From the NCBI GenBank assembly GCA_029378245.1, contig JARKIF010000038.1:186001-250000 (forward strand): a DNA stretch of 64,000 nucleotides. Direction: 5' to 3'. A program made the position numbers and the translations under genes. Under the pieces are notes generated by a model. It had not been told where the DNA came from. It saw nothing but the letters and a program-made list of their open reading frames with translations, and searched no databases. The first letter of the stretch is position 1. Each line of letters starts with the position of its first letter. Of the stretch, positions 11,245-22,344 are shown one piece after another. Source of the stretch: Roridomyces roridus (Eukaryota > Basidiomycota > Agaricomycetes > Agaricales > Mycenaceae).

Positions 11245-14200
11245 CTACGCCTCATCGTCTTTATCCCTGTACCCTGCGAGAGACGTTATCTCGAGCCCCG
11301 GCTTCTCCACCAAAAAAAAGTGTTTGGAATTTTTGTGTTCATGCGGAACCATGGCCACAACCGCAGAGATGGTTTTGGTGTCGAAGACCGTAAATCCAGT
11401 GGGGGCGTTGCAAGACCAAACAGTACCAGAAGATTGCTGAAGAAGGTCTTTATCAGGCCGCGAATACAGCGCTGCAAGAGCTAAGGGTGTCTCCTGGTCC
11501 TCGGCTTCGAAATAGAAGTATACTTCTGCAATTTCAGTCTGGCCTTTCAAGCAGATCTATTTCCCTCTCAAGTTCAGCAACCGGCAACGATGATGCAAGA
11601 CCTCACCTTCACATTACGTGCCATTCGAATATTCTCCAGAGATTTCTCCTTCTCCTTCCAATGGGACCTGGCTATCTGACCGTTGGGGAGACGAAAACGA
11701 GCCCAGCGCTTCAGCTTGACTTCGCACTCTTCCTCAGCACCCAGGAACTCCCGAATAGCACTCGCCGCAGGCCCAGTAATTAGGTTCTTCGACTCGTCCT
11801 TCGCCCGAAGAAGAATGCGCCCATTGCCAAAATCCTTTCCACCCCGCGGAACCTGGTATGCAGAATCGTCCGCGTCAGGGGTGTCGGTCAGATCCGGAAT
11901 CATTGCCTGTAGGGCATTGATTTGACAACGACGCCACGCACACTCCGACAGATTTGCAAATGGATTCGAGGGCTGCTTGATCTCTTCCCCCAAATTCCCG
12001 ATGGTTCGTTCCATCGTCCATTGCGCGTAGTTGACGTGAGGGCCAATTCGCACGACCTCCTGAGCCAAGTGGACCATGGCGTGAATCGACTGACGCACAA
12101 AATGGATACGCTCCGGTATTCGCGCGCAGTACAGGGTTTCGAACTCTTCAACGAATTCAATCGCTCGTATATGCGCCTCCTGTAGCTGCTCCCGGGAGAT
12201 CTTACGTTGGAAGAAACACCGAATCACAGCTACGCCCTTGCAGTAGTGGACGGATGCCATGGAGAAGGGCTGGTGCGAGGCCAATCATATACATTAGATA
12301 CTCCCACGCTTTGTATCCGCTCGATATCTTTTCTGCGGGATTTCGAGGAGGACGATCGAAAGAACCAGGGAGGTATGGTCGTGTATCAGCGACTGCTTGA
12401 CCATGACGTTTCCAAGTCTCGCCCGTCAAAACAGCCCACCGCCAATTCAACTTGGAATCGGGCTCTTCGCAGTCAATGGTGCCGCGGAAGAGGGAAAGGA
12501 ATAGATCGGTCCAGTTGAGAGCTGCGCAGTGCATTATGTCGGCGGAATTCAATCCCGGTACTCCCAGCGTACGGTTACGAGACAAACCACTGAAGATACT
12601 CGGTTTTGATATTCCCGTGGCCTTCCGTCGTTCGCGGTAGTCTGCTGGGTTCGACCGCTGTTTCAGATACTCGAGGTTGGAAAGGTAGTCCTGCTCGTTC
12701 GGCCCTCCAATCCCGCGAGGCTCGACATCAGGGTGGTCACAGCCGTGTACGGTGTAGTTGTGGGGTTTACACATCATGGGATAGTACGTGGAAGCGCCGT
12801 CCTTTCTCCGGCCTTTCATACCGCAGTATATCCGACATCCACAAAAACCCTGGTGACCAACGAGTCCATTGACATATGTCAAACCCGGACCATCGGCGGT
12901 CTCGAGGAACAGAAAAGGGCGCGAGATAAAGATGTCGTCAGTCCGCGCATCCCAGATGTGGAGACCCTCTTTCTGCAGTGCTGAAAGATGATGGAGACTG
13001 GGGAAGAGAAACGAATCCATGATTTTTGGTTTGCTTGGGCCACCAATGACGAATCTGGGAAGAACGTAGCGTTTCTTGAGGCGGACCTCCGGGCTGAGAT
13101 CTGCTACAATCCAGATACCGATCCAACAATCGGACTGTTTGTTGCGGTAGAGCTGCGCGCCGTCGATAGACCCAATCATAACAATATCTTGCGTTTTGAT
13201 GTCGCCTCGATTGACGGCGTCAATGTAATCCTTCCCGTGTAGAATATCTTCGTAGAACTAAGATTTGTGAGACAATGAAAAGAGAGAATGCATGCCAAAC
13301 TCACCGGCAGGTTCCCTTTATAGCTTTGCAACTGTGCCATTACCCATTGCGTCTCAAGGACGCGGTACTGCATTGCCTCCGCGCTATCTTCGCTGCGAAA
13401 GAGTGCTTGGAGCTGGGGCCCGAGCGGAATTGTCAGGAAGCGACGTGCATCGCCTTTCTCATCGTAACGTGCCTGGCCGCACACTCTGCACTTGTCTAGA
13501 TCAGCCAAAGGGCCCGTGAACGCCATACACGAGTTTTGGCACATATCATGCAGCAAGGGGACAACGCCGCTAAGCTCCGAGACCTTTTTCTTGATCTGAT
13601 AAAATGAGAGAAGCTTCTCCGAGTCCAAATTGGGCGGGTAAGCTTTCTGAATGCCCTGTATCACTTTCTCATATGTTTTCTGCGATGCGTCGGAGGTTGC
13701 GAGAAACATGTCCAAGGAAAGTCGAAGTTTAGAGTCGGAGATGTCCAATGGTGCACGAATAGGGTTTCGCAAGCGGTCAATGCAATCAGCGTCGAGGTCG
13801 CTGTTATCAAGTGTAGCGTCACGTATAGCGGTGATGAACTGCTCAGCGAGGTCAAAGTCGTCGTCCGAGTTAGGTAAATTGATGCCGGCGCGCTCATCTT
13901 CGGCCTCGCGACCACTCCCAGGTGGCTCCGGAGTATCCGAGGGTGGGTCTTCAAGGGCAAGGGGGTCTGCATCATAATCATCCTCCCCATCCACCGTTGG
14001 AACAATACTCTGAGAGAGGGGAAAATGAGGGGGAAAGAATTTAATTCAGCTGAAATTTACATCTGGAGGCACTGGATCTAGCTCGGAGTCGCGCAACACA
14101 CCAGGATCTTCCTCAATCCGTTGCCTTTTGCGGGGAGGCGATTCAGAGCTGGCTCCGAGAGGGTTCGAGATATTGTCATCCATGGACGGGAAGGGACGCC

Positions 14201-14393
14201 CTGAGTCGGAGTCAGAGTCTCCGCCGGAGCCTGAGGAACCCTCGTGGTCGTCATCTTGGCCTGCGAGGGCAGCGGCATCTCGGAAGCGCGCGTGTGTATA
14301 CCAGGTCGAGCGAGAGACCTGCGCACCAGCTCGACAGCGCTGTACACAGGTACACCAATATTGGCCGTTGGGCAGGGCACCGCTGGTGGGCAT
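11245..14393 (-). pseudogene. Tnp2-family (CACTA/Plavaka) transposase, one frameshift
   Basis: Exons are 14,393-14,061, 14,009-13,305, 13,257 to about 11,607, and 11,556-11,245. The N-terminus has a Cys/His finger (YWCTCVQRC then VSRSTWYTHARF). The middle has CQNSCMAFTGPLADLDKC and a zinc-ribbon-like CRVCGQARYD. The Tnp2 core follows with SIDGAQLYRNKQSDCWIG, FLFLETADGPGLTYVNGLVG and GTIDCEEPDSKLNWRWAVL, then the C-terminal FVRQSIHAMVHLAQEVVR and WTMERTIGNLGEEIKQPSNP. The frame changes inside the third exon near 12,250-12,285, where relatives have a block around the first Cys of FCKLVRG. A small deletion there would make the copy inactive. The enzyme normally cuts and joins the element's terminal repeats in the nucleus. 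Confidence 0.85.
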
Positions 14394-14882
14394 TGCGGCC
14401 TTACAATGACTGTCGCTCGGATAACGGGTTCACTGGGGCGCTATTGTTAGGCTCGATGCAGCGGTGCAGTCTGTCGGTAGAGGTTGAGCGTGGGCCAGCG
14501 TCACGGCGGGGAGGTAAAGCAGCTGCTGGGTGCGCAGCTAGGACGATGTCGTCAAGAGGAAAGAAGGTCGTCTGATCCGGGCATCGCCACATGATCGTCA
14601 GGACGGAAACAGCTTTTCACTGGCATTCTATAATCTAAGTATTCGACTAGTCCCTTCATTTTTTTTAAAAAAAGGAGGAGTACGCGGGCGTCCCCCGTTC
14701 CCGCGCTTCCCTACCGGAGCAGAAAAAAATTGACATCACATTTCAGCACATTCGCGCCGCTGGACCACATTTAACCACATCTCAGCATACACGAGCATAC
14801 GGGATTCTCACTGGGGTCCATGTCAAAGAAACCTTCTTTAAAGGAAGGCCTCTTTGACCTTCGCTGGCTTTTGCCCGCCGTG

Positions 14883-15545
14883 ACAGTTCTAACTGAACGG
14901 GCAAATCCGAACAAGTCACGGCGCAGAGGAGCTTGCGGCCGAAATAAGTTGAAAGTCGCAGGTATGTTATCTTCCTTGAGGCCAATTCTTTTTCCTCCTG
15001 AAGGACTTCTTTGTAGCGCCGCCAAACATGCACTCCTTGAAGAAGAAGAAAAGAAACAACGGGAGAACGCCACACGGCCCAGCCCCTAGTCGAACGAGGT
15101 CCCCCCGCAAATAGATCATATTGTCCACCTACGAGCAGCATGGTGCACGCCGTGTGCCTCTGGGCGTTGTTCACCAGTGCGAACGCAGTCACGGTGCAGA
15201 CGAGCTTGAGATGGAAGCTTGAAGGCGGCCGAAATAAGTTGGAAGTGTCGGACGGGACACACATTGCTCGAGGCGAAAGACTTTTTCCCCTGTGAGACCC
15301 GCCGGGCGCGACTGAATTCGAAGCAAGCCTTATGTTGTGTGTAGCGCCGCTGAAAATACACTCCTTGGAGAAAAAAACCCTGGGCAGAGAGCAGCACGGC
15401 CCAGCCCCGAGTCGAACGAGGTTCTCTTCCCACAAGTTGATCCTTCAAGGGACGAACCGCAGGTGCACGCCGTGTGCTTCTGAGCGTCATCCTCCAGTAA
15501 ATCAAGCGTCATAGTCCCAACCAAGCGGCAGAATTACGATTCATA
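14883..15545 (-). repeat. tRNA-like/B-box repeats next to the RING pseudogene
   Basis: Two units on the minus strand. The one at about 15,167-15,079 has an acceptor-like stem GCCCAG/CTGGGC and T-arm loop GTTCGAC; the one at about 15,490-15,390 has GCTCAG/CTGGGC. Both are followed by T-rich tracts. The spacing of 85-90 nt between stem halves resembles a class II tRNA with a long variable arm, but no canonical anticodon arm is evident. Homologous units lie at 44.3-44.8 kb and 49.3-49.5 kb. Confidence 0.55.
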
Positions 15546-15563
15546 ACGCAGAAGAACATGCAA

Positions 15564-16428
15564 CTATGATCCTGCAGCCTCTGCATCAGAATCTCTCCTC
15601 CGCCGCTTGAGTGGCGGCCCGAGATCTTGATCTTGAACGATAACAGAATGTGGTTGGAATTGCTTGACGTAAACCGGAGTGCCGACGGACGGGGCCAGGG
15701 CTATCTGCAAGGATTGCTCCGCCCGTTCACCTACATCCACCTCATCACCCACACCACCCTGAAGCCGCATATCCGCAATCCTCCTCCTCAACAAAACACA
15801 CTCATTCCGCGTCTTGTCGCGTTCTGCACGAAGTCGCAATGCACAGTCGCGAGCGTTACGTGCAAAAGCTAAGAGGTTCTCGTTGGCGGAAGCGTGTGTT
15901 TCGGCGCGTCGACGCCAGGTTGTACAGGTTGCTTGGAGTTCGGCGAGAGTTTGCGGGTGGATTAGGATGGGTTTGCGGGTGGATTAGGATGGGTTTGCGG
16001 GTGGATTAGGATGGGTGGTGTCAGGCCCGAGCTCGGCATGAACAGTGAGGGAACTGGAGATGCGGTGGTGGAAGCTGGCGGAGTCGGAGGCTTAGTTACC
16101 GCAGACTCGAAGAACAAGGGCCGGAGTGGTGGGTAGACGTAGGGATGCAGATACGGTGGGACCAGCTTCGCGTCCACATTCACTATGAGACTTCAATTGC
16201 AGGCACGGTAGGGAGAGACACCACGCACCGATGCTAAACGTCGTTTTGCACGTCGGACAATGATGCTCCGCTTCGCATGGCTCGACCGTGCGCCGGACAC
16301 AGGCTTGACAGAATACATGGCCTACCATAGTGAGGACGCGAGACGATTGAATGGATGGTAGACTGACCACAAGGAAGCGCGACCGGGGAATTGAAGGGCT
16401 CCGAGCAGATGGTGCAAGAGATTGACAT
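15564..16428 (-). pseudogene. RING-finger E3 ligase-like, frameshifted by a minisatellite
   Basis: Paralogue of the intact RING gene at 43,436-44,277. It reads MSISCTICSEPFNSPVALPC, then GHVFCQACVRRTVEPC and CPTCKTTF (C3HC4 pattern), a proline-rich stretch, and an arginine-rich helical end (RLRAERDKTRNECVLLRRR; PPLKRRRRDSDAEAAGS). At about 15,960-16,015 a 22-bp unit (ATTAGGATGGGTTTGCGGGTGG) is present about three times instead of once. The extra 44 bp break the frame and give a stop after NPPANPS. A separate 21-bp in-frame deletion lies just beside it. The downstream half is still open in the wrong frame. Confidence 0.85.
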
Positions 16429-16429
16429 A

Positions 16430-18538
16430 CTGGGCGACTCGTTGGGCCGAGGTCAAAGACCCGCCAGCTGGTGATTCATATCTTTTGTGGGTGTGGGGAT
16501 CGAGTCTGAATCGACAAACGTACGGAGCTGCTCACTTTCAAATGCGGAATGAAAGAGGCGCCTCGGCAAAAGGGAAGGGCGCCAAGATCATCGGGGCGCC
16601 AAGATCATCGGACGGTGGTGGAATCGAACCTGGAGCCAAGGCCTAACCGCCGTAAATCTATTGGGAACCAGGGCAGCATCTGTGTATGCAGCTGTCTTTT
16701 ATAGGGGATTCGGAGCTCAGCCTGCTCGAATGAGTGGATTTTCTGGCCAACTAAGCCAGAAAGTCAGGAGTATCTGGCTCACCTCAAGAGCAACTTGAAG
16801 GCAGCAGACAACGTATGGATTATTCCAAGAAAAACATGCTTCCGTTTCAACGTTTAACGTTCAACCTTGGGATTCGAACCCTCGTCCGCACACTGGCGAA
16901 CAGGTTCAATGATCATCCATCATCGCTAGAGGTTTGCTAGAGATGGATTTTTGTCAACCAACTTGGCTTCCCTCGACACAGGAACATTGAGGCGGGGTTG
17001 ATGAATGCCAGACTCACGAGGGATCCGAATCCCCGAGAGTCGGCCGAGTCGTTCTCTCTAGAGTCAGTGAAAAAACGTTCCCTGCGACGCCTGCCATGGC
17101 TTGGGAGGGAATCGAACCCTCATCTCCCCGAGATACCAGAAGACCCAATGGATCGGGGTGATTTAGGAGTAATGGACCAAGGCCTGCGGAAATGGCTGGG
17201 CTGAGCTTGCGTTGTAGCGGTACTGTTAGTATTAGCTAAGATTCAAACCGTCATTGTAGGATTGGGAAGCAATGACAGGCCCTCGTGAATAACCGGCGTG
17301 TGTTCAGAGTGGAGTTGACGGGTTGACTGGATACTGTGTCATCCTTGAGGGAATAACAGATGTCAGCGCAAATCATCCATGTTTGAAAGAAGGCTGCCTC
17401 TGCGGACTCGACAGAAGTGGGAAGGGAATTATCTCCGGAATTCGAACGGGAATGAGAATGTGGTTGAAAAATATGCAAACATCCCCGGCATACCTTGACG
17501 CGGGAGTCAAACCATGGTCTCGCCCTTGGATCTACGTGTATACGACGGCTATGGTAAGCATAGCTATAGGGCTGAGCTCGGAAGCGGGTTGCGCCAGGTC
17601 CCAGGTCAAATTATCTTCTAAAACAAGCAGAGATGCGGAGCCACGTTTTTTTTTTAGCAAGAGTGGGTAGAGCAGTAAGTTTGGGACAAGATCGAAGTAC
17701 GAGAGTCGAGAAAAAGAAAGGAAACACACGCACCATGGTGTAAGGATCCGGAGGAATCGAACTTCCTTTGCTCGGTCGGGTTAACGTTGCATTCAAGAGG
17801 TTGAGACAAGTTGACCTCTCAGGTTGCCTGAGTTGATCGATATGCGCAAGTAAAAAAAGAGGTTTGGGTATCTCCGACCTCGAAGAGGATAATCCCAGGC
17901 ACGGCGCTGGTTGATCAGTGTCCAGTATTGCTCTTTCAACAACATGGTTGCGGACATTTTCTGTTCGAATATGGGACTGCTGCCGGGTTGAGGACTGCAC
18001 TCTCTGTGTTTTGTCCGCAGTACTAGTGTTCCAAAAGCGAATTCAAACACGCAGTTAAACGTGTCGGGGGCGGGCAAATGGCGGCCCGGGCGCCGATCAC
18101 TGATTTGCATCAAACGTCGGGCACCCTTGCCCGCTGCCATCATCACTGACCCTCCTCGAGCAATGGGTCCCCGCTTGCCTCGGCCATCGATGATCGCGCC
18201 TTTCCCGAATGCATTGAAGAACCGACGACCGTCGAGCTTTCCTCGACACGGCTCGTCACTGGCGCCCTCCGAATATACGGTCCTCAAGTTCACACACGTG
18301 GCGAACAATGCTCGATGGATCGTCATCTTCTTTCTGGAACCCTTCTCTCGGCTATCCGGTGGCAGTCCACGTTAATGGTCCCTCGATCAGTGGCTTCAAT
18401 GCCAGGTCCATTGTCCGCCTCGCTTAATGCAACTCTTTGGCGTGGCCCTTTAAGAACCAACCGAAACTGCTAGCCGATTTTTCCACGCCTGAATCCCTCC
18501 CTCTCCTTCCCCATCTCCCCCATCTCCCCCAATCCGAA
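16430..18538. other. Gene-poor region with minus-strand tRNA-like modules
   Basis: No protein gene is supported. Minus-strand B-box-like sequences (complement of GGTTCGAATC-type) occur near 16,622-16,632, 16,870-16,880, 17,028-17,036, 17,108-17,118, 17,443-17,455, 17,500-17,512 and 17,753-17,763. They match the style of the 40.7-43.1 kb array. The 600 bp before the STE3 gene are not repeated and presumably hold its promoter. Confidence 0.5.
17098..17183 (-). repeat. tRNA-like element (class II length)
   Basis: On the minus strand, stem halves GCCTTGG and CCAAGCC (6 of 7 pairs) enclose 86 nt with a perfect T-arm GAGGG-TTCGATT-CCCTC. It is homologous over its length to the plus-strand element at 41,592-41,684, in the opposite arm of the inverted duplication. 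Confidence 0.5.
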
Positions 18539-20166
18539 ATGGACGCAGCCATTTTCACCGTCTTTGCCTCACTTGGCTTCCTACTCTCGCTCGTGCCACT
18601 TTATTGGCAATTCGAGGCGTGGAACGTTGGCGTCATCGCCTACATTGGGTGGACCTCTCTGTCCTGCCTCATCCAATACTTCAATTCCGTGGTGTGGGAT
18701 GGAAATTCAACAAACTCCGCGCCGGCGTGGTGTGAAATCTGTACGTGGTTGCTCTCTGGATATGGGCTGGCCAGACTAATAAATCCTCAGCCATTCGTCT
18801 GTTGATGGCAGCCAACATCGGGCTCCCTGCAGCCGCCCTCTGCATCACCCGTCGTTTGTATTTGATCACCCAGACGCCGACTTTCGATGTAGAGAAGGCC
18901 GAGGTACGTCGATTTTCTCGCTGTCTCTTTGTGTCGCTGATCTTCCTTCAGAAACGTCGTACCATCCTCATCGACTCTTTCCTGTGCGGCCTCTTCCCCA
19001 CGATGCACATCGCTCTCCAAGCCGTTGCCCAGAGGCACCGCTTCAACATCCTCGAAGACGTCGGCTGCGTCCCCGACTACCACAACTCCCTTTCCACCTA
19101 CCTCATCACTTTCATGTGGCCCATTGTATTCGGCTTTGGGTCCGTCGTCTATTGCGTCCTGTCCGCTCACGCCTTGGCCTTCTCCCGCGCAAACCTCGAG
19201 GCCATCCTCTCCCATCACAAGAACCTCACCCCAGGACGATACCTTCGGGTCAACGGCCTCGCCTTCACAACCGTCTTCCTCTCCGTGCCACTGGGCCTTC
19301 TCACCATCGCGACGAGTGCCACCATGTCTTTCATTGCCACCACCGCCCCGACGACGCAGCCAGCCTTTGAGCACGCCAGAGTCATCGCGGAGATTCCCCG
19401 TGCACTCTGGTCTGCGGATGCCAACGACAGGGTGGCCGTCGAGCTCGGGCGGTGGATTTACCCCGCCTGCGCACTCCTCGTCTTCCTCTTCCTCGGTCTC
19501 GCGACTGAGGCGCGTGCCAATTACGCGCGTGGCCTCACCGCGCTCAGTCGTTTTATCCTCGACGCACGTACCCGTGTCTTTGGCCTGCCCAAGCCCAAGG
19601 TCTTCAAGCGCACGGCGTTCAAACATCGTCCGAATGTCGGCATCTCCTCGCCCACTGCGTCCAGCATACGGACCCTCGTTGATTTTTACACGAATGAGCG
19701 GGTGGAGCCCGACATCGAGATGGTGGTCTTGCCACCTTCCACTGAGGCTGACGTCGAGATCTCGCCGGACGCAGACACCGCTACCGTGGTCGGCGTCCCT
19801 GCCCCTTCCCTCGCCGCCAAAGACATCGACGATGCCACCTCGATTCGCACGGCCACCACGGCCACGTACGCTGTACGGACGACGTATGCTGAGCCCGAAC
19901 CCGAACCCGAACCCGAACCCGAACCCGAACCCGAGGTCGGGGCCGGGGCTGATTTCGCCCCCGGCTTTTACATCCCCGTCACAGTGGACGCCGCTGGCCG
20001 TTTCGTCTTGCCCGCCTACACTGGATGGCACCTCGAAGACACGGGTGCTGTGCAGGTTCGTGCTGACGCGCGGATGATTGAGATGATGCCGATGGACATG
20101 GTTCCTGGGGAAGAAGAAGAATCTTCGCCGGCGTCCGATGGCATGCCGGGGCGGAAGATCGCCTAG
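18539..20166 (+). CDS. STE3-like: STE3-type pheromone receptor (GPCR)
   Basis: Seven-helix fungal pheromone receptor of the STE3 class, the receptor type of the basidiomycete B mating-type locus; it binds farnesylated peptide pheromone at the plasma membrane and signals through a G protein. Exons are 18,539-18,740, 18,791-18,903 and 18,952-20,166; both introns are GT..AG and keep frame (WCEI-SIRLLMAANIGLPAA; VEKAE-KRRTILIDSFLCG). Family landmarks are the short N-terminus MDAAIFTVFASLGF, ALCITRRLYLI after helix 3, CGLFPTMHIALQ, the long extracellular loop with EDVGCVPDYHNS, and helix 6 RYLRVNGLAFTTVFLSVPLG. The long cytoplasmic tail holds a seven-fold Glu-Pro run encoded by GAACCC hexamers at about 19,892-19,932. 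No CaaX pheromone precursor was recognised beside it. It may be a mating receptor or a non-mating STE3-like paralogue. Confidence 0.9.
19892..19932 (+). repeat. GAACCC hexanucleotide microsatellite in STE3 tail
   Basis: About seven tandem copies of GAACCC, in frame, encode (Glu-Pro)n in the receptor's cytoplasmic tail. Length changes by whole units keep the frame. Confidence 0.9.
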
Positions 20167-20785
20167 TGCGCACTGCACGTGCTTCCTTTGCCTACGATCG
20201 ACGAACACATCATGATATCTTCATGATCTACGACCACATTTTGTTTTTGTACGCCACTGCATCCACTCTCCTTCCACATCGCATTAGCATCTATCTCTCC
20301 ACGCGCATTGCATGCCTCACTCTCATTGTATCCGTCTCGCAGCATGACTTGAATCATATCTTGTAATAAAAATGGAATCAATTGGGCTTGAGGTGGGATG
20401 GCTGAGAGATACTGAGAGGGGCTTAGTTGCACGGCGTCGTCAAGTGGCAAGCCCCATGACTAGGAATTCAGCTCAAAGTTGTTCCTGATGGGTTTTCGAT
20501 GACAACGATCAATTCTTGCTCTTGACTATCATGATCCTCCACTCTGGCTTTCAAGTAATCACTCTGGCTTCTTCCCTTGTTCCTACTCAGGTTTTCACTC
20601 ACGCCCGGGCTCCTAATCACCCAGAAATCCAACACCTTGCGTGCACTGGATCATGTATCCCAGACGATCGGTCAAATTGACATCTCACCACGCCTTCAAA
20701 CTTCCTGATCAACGATTCCCTGGAATCATGAAATGGCGCCGGAAACTCTCATGGGCTATCCTCCTCTCTTCTTTTCCCTCCCAAG

Positions 20786-22344
20786 ATGTCCAATAGCGCT
20801 ATCGTCGACGAGCGGGCCATGCAGTACTCGGGGTCGTGGACCGACGCAGGCGCGTTCGTCGAGTTTTCTGGGACGACGAGATGGTCGAGCGCTCAGGGAT
20901 CTACTGCAAAGTATACCTTCCAAGGTACGCCATCGTGCCCCTTCTTGGATGGTCTGCGATTGAAATGTTACTCAGGAACCCAAATCACCGTGTACGGTAC
21001 CGTCGCGCCCAATTCACCCTCAGCCAGCATGAGTTTCGGGGTGGATAGCTTTACCGGCTCGTACTCCAGCACCAGCGCGGGCGGAGCCGTGCTGTACCAC
21101 GAAGCTCTGTGGACATCGCCTCTTTTATCAGACGGAGAGCACACGCTCGTCGTAACGCAAGACGAAGCCCAGGCTTCGGGCGTAATCTTCCTGGATTATC
21201 TGTTGTACGAGACTACCTCGAGCGCACCAGGCATGGTATACTTTGTCGACGATCGCGACTCGCGTATATCTTATTCCCCGGCTTGGAGGCAGTTTAATGG
21301 AACGCAGAGCGACTTTATGCATACTTCGTCCGAGAGCACCAATGCGGGAGATTCCTTCACCTTTGAATTCGAGGGTGCGTTTAGTAATGCTCATGCGTGT
21401 TGTGCTGACATTTTTTATCCCTCGCAGGAACTGCCATCGAATATTACGGGGGGTTGACTACCTCCGATACCGGAAAGACAATCGTCTCGATAGTCCTAGA
21501 CGGTGCCAACCCAGTGCCCTACACCGCGCCCTCTTCCCTCCCCGCTACGACAAATAGCCAAATATTCAATGCCACAAATCTCGGGCCTGGTGCTCACAAG
21601 CTAGTCGTCACAAGCGCCGACACAGCGACTTTGTGGGCGGATTACTTTCTTGTGACACCAAACGTCGACGCAGCTGGAGACCCCTCGCCCTCTCCAGGGA
21701 CCTCAACGTCGTCGTCTCTGTTCACTTCTACGAGACCTGGATCTGCTGGGGTCACCAGCTCAGATCCGTCCGCGTCCGCGCATTCTTCCAGTGGCACCTC
21801 CAGCATCTCACCACTTGGCGGGTCCGGACAATCAACAATCGTTGGCGGGTCCTCAATTCCCTCGGCCAGTGGCACCAACGGGCCGTCCTCTCAACCCGAG
21901 TCAAACTCGGCCCCCCACTCCGTACCCATTGCAGCAATAGCAGCCGGCACCGTCGGAGCGGTCCTCTTCCTCTTCCTTTTTCTCTTAGCCGCGTGCATTC
22001 TCATTCGGCGCCGGCGCCGACGTGATCATGGGGAGATTTCTGGTATGTCTATTTGCTATGCCTTTCGCTCGCCGTTCTGAATGGAAATAGACGCCTCCGT
22101 CCCACGGCCCTTCGGTGTGGGTTCAACAACCGCGTTTGGATCCTCACCGTGGCGTAAAAATCGAGACGCAACACCTGCAGTTGCAGTTGCGTCCACGAGT
22201 TCGGGTTCGGGTTCAAGGCACGATGAAAAGAGGACTACGGTCTCAAGCTCTGAGTCGCCGACATCCCCAGTTGCGGCGACTGAGCACAGCATGCGGACAG
22301 AGTCGATATTCGACGCTATCCCACCGCCCCAATATTCAGTGTAG
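20786..22344 (+). CDS. Single-pass membrane protein with mucin-like stalk
   Basis: Type of protein common in mushrooms: two beta-rich extracellular segments (about 45-120 and 150-240; YSGSWTDAGAFVEFSGTT, FTFEFEGTAIEYYGGL), a Ser/Thr/Pro/Gly-rich stalk, one transmembrane helix (SVPIAAIAAGTVGAVLFLFL) followed by basic RRRRRR, and a short cytoplasmic tail ending IPPPQYSV. Introns with good borders lie at about 20,926-20,975, 21,375-21,428 and 22,043-22,091. The chosen start MSNSAIVDERAMQYSG has no clear signal peptide. An upstream signal exon in 20,700-20,785 is possible, but its frame does not join simply. Function unknown; the architecture suggests a cell-surface sensor or wall-contact protein. 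Confidence 0.7.

Larger units (their letters stand above)
7343..14815. mobile_element. Plavaka/Tnp2-type DNA transposon, 7.47 kb
   Basis: The termini are inverted repeats starting CCCAGTGAGAATCCCG (7,343) and the complement ending at 14,815, flanked by the direct repeat GTCCATG (7,336-7,342 and 14,816-14,822). The other arm of the host MITE shows the uninterrupted sequence, confirming the empty site. Subterminal repeats such as ATGCTGAGATGTG and TTTCAGCACAT lie inside both ends. The element carries a Tnp2-family transposase gene and a second, proline/acid-rich gene, both on the minus strand. The 7-bp duplication is longer than that of classical CACTA elements. Confidence 0.85.
7092..14882. 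mobile_element. CACTA-like MITE, split by a Plavaka element
   Basis: The ends are inverted repeats beginning CACGGCGGGCAAAAGCC (7,092 on) and the complement ending at 14,882, flanked by ACA at 7,089-7,091 and 14,883-14,885. A paralogous unit at about 6,780-6,810 reads straight through ATTCACAGTTC with no insert, giving an empty site and a 3-bp duplication. The CAC start and 3-bp duplication fit a non-autonomous CACTA-type element. Without the nested element it is about 311 bp. The element at 50,401-51,606 has related ends. Confidence 0.8.
4500..17200. repeat. Left arm of large inverted duplication
   Basis: This arm carries, in order, an SDR gene (+), tRNA-like repeats and a RING gene (-). 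The same set occurs in reverse-complement order at about 40.5-46.9 kb. Matching pieces include the SDR 3' flank after 6,008, the segment near 6,440-6,600 against 44,810-44,950, the RING gene with both flanks, and a tRNA-like element at 17,098-17,183 against 41,592-41,684. Removing the nested transposons (7,092-14,882) leaves an arm similar in size to the right one. Arm edges are approximate. Confidence 0.75.

Noticed and set aside
15960..16015. CRISPR-like array
   Set aside because: The 22-bp units are directly adjacent with no spacers, and the genome is eukaryotic; it is a minisatellite.
19892..19932. Telomere-like repeat
   Set aside because: The GAACCC hexamers are in frame inside a coding exon and are not the fungal telomere unit.
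18787..20208. 473-codon open frame antisense to the STE3 gene
   Set aside because: It mirrors the GC-rich codons of the receptor, has no recognisable domain and runs through the sense introns.
20163..20450. Pheromone precursor candidate next to STE3
   Set aside because: The only short frame of suitable size ends TCSAH, not a CaaX box.
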